From positions 1 through 35,967 of the forward strand of contig JALVPN010000067.1 of the NCBI GenBank assembly GCA_027031765.1: DNA of 35,967 nucleotides, given 5' to 3'. Within the stretch, counting starts at the first letter, position 1. Every line of letters begins with the position of its first letter. The notes below the pieces were generated by a model. The model saw only the letters and a program-made list of their open reading frames with translations, did no database searches and was not told the origin of the DNA. Below, piece by piece: positions 27,101 through 35,000 of the stretch. The position numbers and the translations under genes were made by a program. This stretch comes from Promethearchaeota archaeon. GTDB lineage: Archaea; Asgardarchaeota; Thorarchaeia; Thorarchaeales; Thorarchaeaceae.

Positions 27101-30100
27101 TGGTAAGGCCGTCATGGTCCACGTCGAGGTAGTAGTCTGAGGTGCCATTTGCATATGTGGAGTACCTTGACGCATTGAGGCCCAAGAGGCGGTCCTCCGA
27201 ATAGTCGTCAAGCCCATCACGGTCGGTGTCCTTGCGGCGCGGGTCTGTACCGATGAGGAACTCATCATGGTCTGTGAGCTGGTCGCCATCAGTATCACTC
27301 ACCAGCGGGTCCGAGGTCACAGTGAAGTGCTCAATGCCCTCTGAACTGTTCACAATGGAGACCGTGAAGCCGAGGACTTCGGTACCGTCCGGGAGGTCAT
27401 CATCGTCGCTGTCCATGTCACCGGGCGAGGTCTTGTAGACGTACAGCTCGTTGCCATTCGAGAGGCCATCACTGTCCGAGTCGAGGTCATAGTCAAGGAT
27501 ACCGGGGGTGGTCATATTGGTCGTGGGGTCAGTACCGGTGACCTTGACCTCGGTGTAGTCGTCAATCTGGTCACTGTCGGTATCGTTCACAAGGGGCAGC
27601 GTGCCATAGTCGTTGACCTCCTCACCGTCCTTCAGGCCGTCACTGTCGGTGTCAGGGCGCAGTGGGTCAGTGTGCCACGTGAGAACCTCCTCACCGTCCT
27701 TCAGGCCGTCACTGTCGGTGTCAGCAGTCGCAGGGTCTGTCTCCCCAGGGTCGACCACGCCGTCACCATCGATGTCCTCGCCGACCTCGCCGGGGTCCCA
27801 CCGCCCATCGTGGTCGGTGTCGTTCCAACCGTCTGGCAGCTGGTCGTTGTCGGTGTCCCAGAGCGTTGCATTGAGGCCCACATCCACCTCTAGGCCGTCA
27901 CGCAACATGTCGCCATCCGTGTCCCATACCAGCGGGTCAGTGTTGTAGGTGCGTATCTCCTGCACGTTTGTCAGGCCGTCATGGTCCTGGTCGTCATTGG
28001 CGTCCCGCACACCGTCGTCGTCCGAGTCTGCGTCCAGAGGGTCGGTCATGGTCTGGCGCACCTCCTCGGCATCGGTCAGCCCGTCAGAGTCCGTGTCAGC
28101 GACCCGTGGGTCACAGCCTGACGCGTACTCGTCTATGTTCGTGAGGCCGTCACCGTCGGGGTCCTCGGCACCATCAAGGGTGCCGTCGTCGTCAGTGTCA
28201 TTGTAGCACGGGTCGGTCTGCGTCTCCCGTACCTCGAACCAGTTTGGCAGGCCGTCCCCATCGTTGTCGTACTGGTCGTCACGTGGCTGGCCGGAGCCGT
28301 GTGTGTACGGTGTCGTAGGGTCGGTCCGGGTCACATAGAGCTCCACACCGTTCGACAGACCATCACCATCAAGGTCCTCATCATAGTCGCCAACACCGTT
28401 GTCGTTACTGTCCGGGTCATTTGGGTCGGTACCAAGATCTGTGTACTCGTGGCCGTCCTTGATGCCATCACCATCAGTATCGGGGACCCGTGGGAGGGTA
28501 TGGGTCACGTTCAGCTCGACTATGTTGGACAGGAAGTCCAAGTCGGAGTCCTCCGCGTCATCACGCGTGCCATCGCGATCGGTGTCTGCGAGTGCGACAT
28601 CCGTCCGTGTGAGATATATTTCCTGACCGTTGGTCAGCGTATCATTGTCATAGTCATAGTCATAGTCGTTGGTCGCGTTGGTCGGGTCGAAGGTGTAGGC
28701 ATTGGTCGGGTCGAACAGCTGGGAACGGTCAATCTCGTCCTTATCAAGGACGCCATCGCCGTCTGTGTCAACGGATGTGGGTGATGTACCGTACTTGTTG
28801 ACCTCGATGCCATCACCGACAGAGTCCCCATCAGTGTCGGACTCTGTGAGGTTGGTACCATATACATTGACCTCGTCATAGTCGCTGAGGCCATCGACAT
28901 CCGAGTCGTTCGAGTTGGGGTTGCTGTGCCAGACGTTGACCTCATCACCATCTGACAGCATGTCGCCATCACTGTCGGGGTTGGTGGCGTTGGTGTTGTA
29001 GGTGTTTATTTCGGCATAGTCGTCAAGGCCGTCACCGTCCGTGTCCGCACTTGACACGTTCGTCCCGTATGTGACGTACTCGGCATAGTCGTCAAGGCCG
29101 TCGCCATCAGTGTCGCTGTCCCTGGGGTCTGAGTGGACGACTGCCACCTCCTCGTAGTCGGTGAGCCGGTCGCCATCCGTGTCCTCATTCGTGGGGCTCG
29201 TCTTGTAGACCTTGACCTCTTCACCGTCCGACAGCCCGTCATCGTCTGAGTCGGGGTCGTGGACATCGCTGCCCACCGAGATCTCCTTCCAGTTGGCGAG
29301 GCCGTCACGGTCCTCGTCATCGTAGTAGTCTGACACCCCGTCGTTGTCACTGTCCACATCATTCGGGTCCGTGCCCGTTATCCTGACCTCCTGCAGGTTC
29401 GTGAGGCCATCGCCATCATTGTCGTCCTGTCCATCATCGACACCATCGCCGTCCGTGTCAGCCTCTGTGGGCGAGGTCTGTGTGATGTTGTTCTCCTCGT
29501 AGTCGGTGAGGAGGTCGCCGTCCGTGTCGCGCCTGTTCGGGTCGGTCCCGAGGTACACCTCCTGCCAGTCGGTCAGGCCATCGCTGTCCGAGTCACTGTC
29601 GTTCGGGTCGGTGCCGAAGGTGACCACCTCATCAAAGTCATTGAGTCCATCGTCATCACTGTCGGGGTCAAGTGGTGATGTCCCGTACTGCAGCACCTCG
29701 TCGCCATCGCTGAGCCTGTCGTTGTCAGTGTCCGGGTCATCGACGAGCGTACCCTCAATGAGGGCCTCCCTCGCATCGGCAAGGCCGTCACGGTCATTGT
29801 CGCGCCCATAGGCCCTCACAGAACCACCATTCGTGCCCACGACAAACTCGTAGTTCCCGTCGGCATCGAGATCGCATGTCCCAAGCACACCGGAGAAACC
29901 CACTATGTCCACTCCAGTGACCAGGTAGCCAGAGGCATTATACAGGGTCACAGTACCGCCCGTACCAACAAGCACCTGTGGGTCTGCCAGACCGCCGATA
30001 TTGGCGACCCCCACCACGTTCACCTGGGCACTAAGAGTCCTGTTCCACACTTGGAGGCCTGACGCGTTGTACACACGGAGGGCGCCTGCGGATGTACCAG

Positions 30101-30986
30101 CCACAATCTCGTCGGCACCGCCTGTGAGCAGTTGCGCGACCTTGAGACCCGTGATGCTCTCATTCAGGAGTAGTGTCCACACGGGTGTACCATTGGCAAG
30201 GCGCACGTACACATCACCGTGCGAGTTGCCATATGCGATGTCCGCCGACGCCGAGCCAGTGAGGTTACCACTGCTCACTGCACGCACACCGTATACGGTC
30301 GTGTGGGAGAAGACGGCCGTGCCATTGGGCCGCAGCAGTACGAACTGACCCGAGTCAGAGCCGGTGAGGACCTCAGAATAGGAGTCACCATCGAGGTCGC
30401 TGGCCGACAGGGCACGTACCCGGCCACTGACAGTATGGTTCCACAACTGGGTGGAGTTCAGATGGTACGCATAGACGGTACCATCGTCGCAGCCCGCAAC
30501 GACCTCCTGTGGCGAGCCGGCATCGAGCTGGGCGCCAGCCACAACATTCACTGGACTGGGCAGTGTGATGTTGGTGAGCAGCTGTGCGTTGTCGTCGTAC
30601 ACGACCAGCCCACTCGCTGTGCCCACGACCAGTTCGTCCTGCGGGTCGGCATCTGCTGACACGAGTGCGATGCCGTAGCCAGCAGCACCGAGTGCGGTCG
30701 TCCAAAGACGCGTGCCGTCCTGGTCGAAGACAAAGAGACTGCCGTTGTCTGTGACCACCGCGACCTCTGAGTAATCATCTGTATCGAGGTTGCCAGTGAC
30801 GATGGCGTTCACACGGTTGCCGGTCGAGTTGGACCACACCGGGGCGACCTCGAACGGGGCGATAGCGGCGTAGGTGGTGCCCGTTGACACAGCGCTGTTG
30901 CCGGCACCCATGTGCGAACCCTGCTGGACGCCTGCGAGGACACACAAAAATAGGGACAGTAGTATGACCAGACGGCGGACTTTCAT
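24198..30986 (-). CDS. Giant surface protein: beta-propeller/FG-GAP-like N-terminus, long array of thrombospondin type 3-like Ca-binding repeats, C-terminal TM and beta domain
   Basis: Listed ORF 24198..31019; the internal ATG at 30986 ('MKVRRLVILLSLFLCVLAGVQQG') gives a proper signal peptide. Tandem 'DTDGDGLSDYEEVNVYGTSPTSV' units; TM 'WGFAVMRVVLAVVVLSVVG'. Confidence 0.9.
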   Translation of the reverse strand: MKVRRLVILLSLFLCVLAGVQQGSHMGAGNSAVSTGTTYAAIAPFEVAPVWSNSTGNRVNAIVTGNLDTDDYSEVAVVTDNGSLFVFDQDGTRLWTTALGAAGYGIALVSADADPQDELVVGTASGLVVYDDNAQLLTNITLPSPVNVVAGAQLDAGSPQEVVAGCDDGTVYAYHLNSTQLWNHTVSGRVRALSASDLDGDSYSEVLTGSDSGQFVLLRPNGTAVFSHTTVYGVRAVSSGNLTGSASADIAYGNSHGDVYVRLANGTPVWTLLLNESITGLKVAQLLTGGADEIVAGTSAGALRVYNASGLQVWNRTLSAQVNVVGVANIGGLADPQVLVGTGGTVTLYNASGYLVTGVDIVGFSGVLGTCDLDADGNYEFVVGTNGGSVRAYGRDNDRDGLADAREALIEGTLVDDPDTDNDRLSDGDEVLQYGTSPLDPDSDDDGLNDFDEVVTFGTDPNDSDSDSDGLTDWQEVYLGTDPNRRDTDGDLLTDYEENNITQTSPTEADTDGDGVDDGQDDNDGDGLTNLQEVRITGTDPNDVDSDNDGVSDYYDDEDRDGLANWKEISVGSDVHDPDSDDDGLSDGEEVKVYKTSPTNEDTDGDRLTDYEEVAVVHSDPRDSDTDGDGLDDYAEYVTYGTNVSSADTDGDGLDDYAEINTYNTNATNPDSDGDMLSDGDEVNVWHSNPNSNDSDVDGLSDYDEVNVYGTNLTESDTDGDSVGDGIEVNKYGTSPTSVDTDGDGVLDKDEIDRSQLFDPTNAYTFDPTNATNDYDYDYDNDTLTNGQEIYLTRTDVALADTDRDGTRDDAEDSDLDFLSNIVELNVTHTLPRVPDTDGDGIKDGHEYTDLGTDPNDPDSNDNGVGDYDEDLDGDGLSNGVELYVTRTDPTTPYTHGSGQPRDDQYDNDGDGLPNWFEVRETQTDPCYNDTDDDGTLDGAEDPDGDGLTNIDEYASGCDPRVADTDSDGLTDAEEVRQTMTDPLDADSDDDGVRDANDDQDHDGLTNVQEIRTYNTDPLVWDTDGDMLRDGLEVDVGLNATLWDTDNDQLPDGWNDTDHDGRWDPGEVGEDIDGDGVVDPGETDPATADTDSDGLKDGEEVLTWHTDPLRPDTDSDGLKDGEEVNDYGTLPLVNDTDSDQIDDYTEVKVTGTDPTTNMTTPGILDYDLDSDSDGLSNGNELYVYKTSPGDMDSDDDDLPDGTEVLGFTVSIVNSSEGIEHFTVTSDPLVSDTDGDQLTDHDEFLIGTDPRRKDTDRDGLDDYSEDRLLGLNASRYSTYANGTSDYYLDVDHDGLTNGLEIYGYHSNATAWDTDGDLLSDGTEVHLAGTSPTDMDTDDDGLSDYEEYVVYHTDPTGDDSDADGLDDYHEVYVSRTSPTDWDTDGDLLSDYDEVNTYGTSPNSPDSDGDQIDDRKELELGLDPNNNDTDSDGLSDWEEWKVYDTDGTDPDCDDDGLLDGEEIDHGCDPKNPDTDFDDLKDGDEVNDLGTDPTTPDTDGDHLADNDELWNSHTDPTSSDSDGDGVPDDLDDQDGDGINNYLEIYYYETNCTLVDTDGDMLSDSYEVFTSHTSPRDGDTDDDSIGDWDEIFLFSSDPNRRDTDGDLLEDGEEAYTYHTLLNSTDTDADGVSDYDEIMVFETDALTPDTDGDGLTDGLELNVYNTDPLVMDTDSDLLLDAQEVALGTDPLSPDTDSDGLTDYQEANLTLTNPLRYSTRGDGTSDADWDIDSDGLSNSDELALTHTDPRNPDSDGDGIDDGADDEDRDLLTNYQECYLTGTDPRDKDTDDDGISDLNDDEDGDGLTNIEEILAGTAPRKADTDGDTLSDYDETRVYHTDPLARDSDGDGLDDNREVKDYRSDPLRVDTDDDRLTDYEEVELTGTSPIKNMTHPGVLDSEWDSDGDGLSNIEELRVYGTLPLDPDYDNDDLADGLEVQYGSNPRKRDTDSDSIIDGAEVHLYGTSPTSVDTDNDHLSDYDEVFVYGTNATLSDTDGDGLSDYYEVMVSKTSPTSVDTDSDGLSDREEVTEYHTDPELADTDSDRLSDYDEVNVYHTSPLVNDTDGDGLSDYAELTLYHTSPVSADTDGDGLSDREEVVVYGTNATSSDTDGDMLLDGADFEPTVHWGFAVMRVVLAVVVLSVVGRKVAERWRRREYVTEAEPASPGLEPGMEVLVEYKIRDGKVIFGVAVRNGSKNPMHNVQVVLGVPDLTDVIKSQVVGTIEPGGVSVTEIDFELQPGAEGELVGMVEYDSADGEHRVVNLRPVHIVA
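24656..29805 (-). repeat. Tandem 69-bp (23-aa) coding repeats, thrombospondin type 3-like
   Basis: Units of the form DTDGDGLSDxxEVxxYxTxPxxx recur in register across about 5.1 kb. Length divided by period gives roughly 70 units, with some longer variants. Confidence 0.88.
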
Positions 30987-31054
30987 GGTGACCGTGCTCC
31001 CGTATTGCTGTACGGACACGGCGAGATGTTGTTATTAGTATTGTGCGAGGACAC

Positions 31055-32053
31055 CTAGTCCTGTGCTGCCCCCTCCCGGTCCCGTCCGCTACGCGACTTC
31101 CACGGCTTGACCTGGAAGTAGTCGAAGAAGTCGGCCTCCACGACGCTGACCTCTTCAAAGGGGATTTCCATCCTGTTGAACGCCCGGATGATTGGGAGCA
31201 CCATGTCAGCAGGGCGGTCCACGAAGAGCTTCAGTGTGTTCCGGCCGGCCTTGGCCATGAAGCGTACCTCGGGGACAGACCAGATACGGTCCACAACCGA
31301 CGGGGATAGGGTCGGCAGGACAACACGCAGGCCCTCACCACGTCCCGGCAGGCTGGCGATAAGGTCTTCGGGTGTACCGAACTGGCTGACCTCTCCGTTC
31401 TCAAGGAGGCAGACGCGGGTACAGTAGTCAACAATCTCAAGGTCGTGACTGATGATCACCATTGTCGTACCGAGCTCGTAGTTCAGCTGCTTCAGGTAGT
31501 TGAGGACCTCATGACGGAGGTGCGCGTCGAGTCCGGTGGTGGGCTCGTCGAGCAGCAGTACTGGGGGGTCGTGGATGAGGCCAAGACAGATGGACACGCG
31601 CTTCCGCTCGCCCCCTGAGAGGCGGCTGACACGCTTTGTCATGAGGTCCTCGTCGAAACCGAGGATGTCAAGGATGTTGCGGGCACGTTCCTCAATCTCA
31701 CGTGGCCGCATCCCGAAGCAACGTCCAAAGAACTGTGCATTCTCAAGGGCCGAGAAGTCGTAGTAGAGTGAGAGGTGTTCCAGTTGTGGGACGTACCCCA
31801 CGAGGTAGCTTATCAGGTCTCTCTGCTTTGTGACGTCGTGTCCACCAACGTAGGCCTTTCCACTGGTGGGACGTATCTGACCTGTGAGGACACGCAGGAC
31901 CGTGGTCTTGCCAGCACCAGACGCGCCGATGATACCGAGGAACTCTCTCTTGTTGGCGAAGAATGAGACCCCTTTCAGCGCATAGAACTTGCCAAAGGCC
32001 ACCTTCAGGTCGATGATGTCAATCTCTCTCTCAAGACGCCTCGGCAGTGTCAT
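31055..32053 (-). CDS. ABC transporter ATP-binding protein
   Basis: Walker A 'GASGAGKTT', signature 'LSGGERKRVSI', Walker B 'VLLLDEPTTGLD', H-loop 'VIISHDLE'. Confidence 0.96.
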   Translation of the reverse strand: MTLPRRLEREIDIIDLKVAFGKFYALKGVSFFANKREFLGIIGASGAGKTTVLRVLTGQIRPTSGKAYVGGHDVTKQRDLISYLVGYVPQLEHLSLYYDFSALENAQFFGRCFGMRPREIEERARNILDILGFDEDLMTKRVSRLSGGERKRVSICLGLIHDPPVLLLDEPTTGLDAHLRHEVLNYLKQLNYELGTTMVIISHDLEIVDYCTRVCLLENGEVSQFGTPEDLIASLPGRGEGLRVVLPTLSPSVVDRIWSVPEVRFMAKAGRNTLKLFVDRPADMVLPIIRAFNRMEIPFEEVSVVEADFFDYFQVKPWKSRSGRDREGAAQD

Positions 32054-35000
32054 ACACCTCCCACGCGGTCGCTGATGTCCTTGAAGCGGTTCCTGGCCGA
32101 GTTGAGACTGTGCATGAGTGTCCGTATCGCCTCGACCTTCTGGACCCTGTCAAGGTCCTCCCGTCTGACAATGTCCTCCATCTGGTGGAACACGGCCATG
32201 AGCATGTTCAGAGTGTTGTCAATCTCAAACATGAAGTCCGGGTCAATCTCGGGAATCCGGAACCGCTTCCTCCGGCGCCTCCGGTTCACGAAAAGGACGA
32301 CGAGCAGGGCCGTGAAGATGCCAACACTGGACGCCACCGCGACCTGCACCATTGTGAGCAGTCGACCGGAAGACCCGGTGGTGGGGCTGTGTGGCGGCAC
32401 ATATAGCTCAAAGCTGGTGCTGGCAAAGGTGTTGGCATAGTCGCCCCCTAGGATGATGAAGATGACATTCACGCGTCCTGGACCGTGGTAGTACGATGGT
32501 AGGAACTGAGAGGAGTAGAGGCCGTCCTCCACAAAGCCAGCAATGAAGAAGGTCAGGGTACCGTTCGGTAGCTCAAAGGCGACGAAGACCATCAGGTCAT
32601 TCACAGGGGTACCGTTGTAGTCCGTGACGAAGAGGTTGATGTAGACGCTCCGGCCAACAGGATAGCGGCTCGTGTCCTCAGCGAGGGTCGCAACACCTAC
32701 GAGGGTCTCTCTGAGCAGGTAGTCGGCAAGGTTGTCGAGCAGTACTGTGTTGTTACACTTGTGGAGGTGCTTGTTCATGAACAGACGTGACGAGCCGAAG
32801 AGGACGAGCTGTGGCGGCGAGTCGTCCAGCAGTACTACGGGGCGGCCGCCAACCGTGGCTGCTGCGAGTGACTGGTTGTGTTCGATGAACGTGCCACCGC
32901 CCAGCCAGACCGACATGACCCCCGTCGAGAGCGGGTTGTGTGGGATGACTTCAGTGGTGTTCTCAGCGTCGAACGAACCGGACATTGCATAGCCGAACTC
33001 GTTGAGGAGTGGCTGCAGCCCGGTGAGGTTCGCACGGTCGCTGTTGTCACCAAAGACCACCAGGCAACCACCGCTGTTGGTGAAGTTCCGCAGCATTCCG
33101 ACCTCAGTGCTATTGAAGCCACGCGTGGGCCGGAATATGAAGAGGGCGGAGAACATGAACAGCAGGTCCTCACTGGGTGGGAGCCCTGGCGCCTCGAACA
33201 GGTCGAGGCCGCGGTCTGCCAGACGCGTCTTCATCCCTGACAGCCCTGAGAGAGTAGTGAGGCGGAGGCCCTCAATCAGGTCGTCGATGGAGGACAGGTC
33301 CCCGACGCCGGTACCGAGAGTGGCATTCGCATTGGGCAGGAGCTCGTCGGACTCGGCCAGTGAGAAGCCACCCGGGGCCCCGAAGCCGCCACCACCGCCT
33401 AGACCACCACCAAGACTACCGGCCATGGAACCTCCCATGAGCAGAGACAGGCCGCCACCATGGTACGTGTCAACAAGCATCATAGCACGTGGGTACTCGA
33501 TGTTAGTGTCAAGGGTGATGTTTGTGGTCCAGCCCTGTGTCGTGTGTATGACGTAGTCTGTGTGCCTGTACCCGTCCATCAGGATTGGTGGGACAAGGGT
33601 GAAGAGCGAGAAGTTGTATAGCCCTTCCACGTTGTCGCAGGCGTGCAGTGTCACGTCCCCCCAGTCAGTGGCATTGCCGTGCTTGGAGACCGTGAGGTTG
33701 CCCAGTGGGACTGTGGACGATACGAGGAACGTATACAGGCCATAGTCCGACGGGAAACGCAGGTCGAAGGGTGCATGGGGGATGCGCCGTGGGAACACCC
33801 CCACAGAGGGCAGCGGTGTGACCACAAAGAGGTCCCGGTTCAAGAAGTCGTCCAGAAGGGTGATGGATGTCGACGTGAACTGTGTGACAGGCTGTGAGTA
33901 GAGGGCAATCGCATACTGGATCCCTGCGGCTACCACCCACGCGGCCGTGTACATGCCCTCAGACTCCGGGCTCCACTCGGTCGAGACCACCTCTGCATGG
34001 AACGGCCGGATCTCGTCAAAGGACACAAAATCACTGAAGATGGTCCCGCGACTGTCGTTGCCCTGTCCAATCATCATTGCCGCGACCGCGGTCGTGGGGT
34101 CCACGCCAACATTCATGACCACGGCACGGGACTCGTAGCTGTGGCCTGCAAGGGCATTGCGTGGTATCTGTGCCTCCACAACAATGAGGTCACCCTGACT
34201 GGCATAACTGTTGGAGGGGACAAGCGTCCACAGTGTGTCCACCGTGCTGTCGAGCATTGTGCGGTTCTCAGCAAACCCGAGGACGACCGTCACGTTCTGC
34301 GGTTCTCCGGGGTCGAGGTGCCCAAAGTCCCACCGCATCCCCAGGCCAACCCTGCCGTCGAACGTTGTGGAGCCGGTGAGGGCATCAGCAGAGACATGGT
34401 CTGCGATTGTTGACGCATTGCCGACCTCAAAACTGGAGAGGTGCCTGCTTGAGTTGACGCCCACGTAGAAGCGCTCGTAGTCCTCCGACTGCCCGTATGC
34501 GAACAGCATCTCATCACTGAGCGAGTACTTGCCGTGGTCGTCGATGTCGTCGAGGAATATGTCCAGCGAATAGGAGAGGAAGAGGCTCACGTTCTCAATG
34601 GGCCTATCCCCCAGGTCCAGCAGGATGGGTGTTATACGGAAGCCGGTGATGGGGTTGGCGGAAACAAGTGTGAGGTTGTACGACTCCACGAGCAGTACGA
34701 CATACAGCTCGTCCTCATACGACAGGATACCGACCCAGCGGTTGTAGGTCGAGGGCGGGGTGGCCATTGCCACCTGGTGCAGCTCCCTCTTGATATCGAA
34801 CATCATGAGGTTTGTCGGGTCGTGGTTGTCCCAGCGCAAGGAGAACATCCCCATCAGGAGGTGCATGTCGGCCTCGCGGTCACCACGCTGGTCCATGACC
34901 AGGACCGATGTCCCATAGCTGCTCATGAGGAGGGTGGAACTGGCATCCCGGCTGTCGGAGTTGAGCAGGCCCAGCGCCACCAGGGGGATACCCGTAGTAC

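Noticed and set aside
24656-29805. Regular ~69-bp periodicity resembling a CRISPR array
   Set aside because: The repeats lie in a single uninterrupted ORF, diverge at synonymous sites and encode Ca-binding units. There are no constant repeats with unique spacers.
24990-30700. Many plus-strand ORFs of 60-284 aa (e.g. 26286..27140, 25329..25799)
   Set aside because: They are antisense shadows of the Asp/Gly-rich repeat coding strand (giving Val/Ser/Ile-rich translations), with no independent domain evidence.
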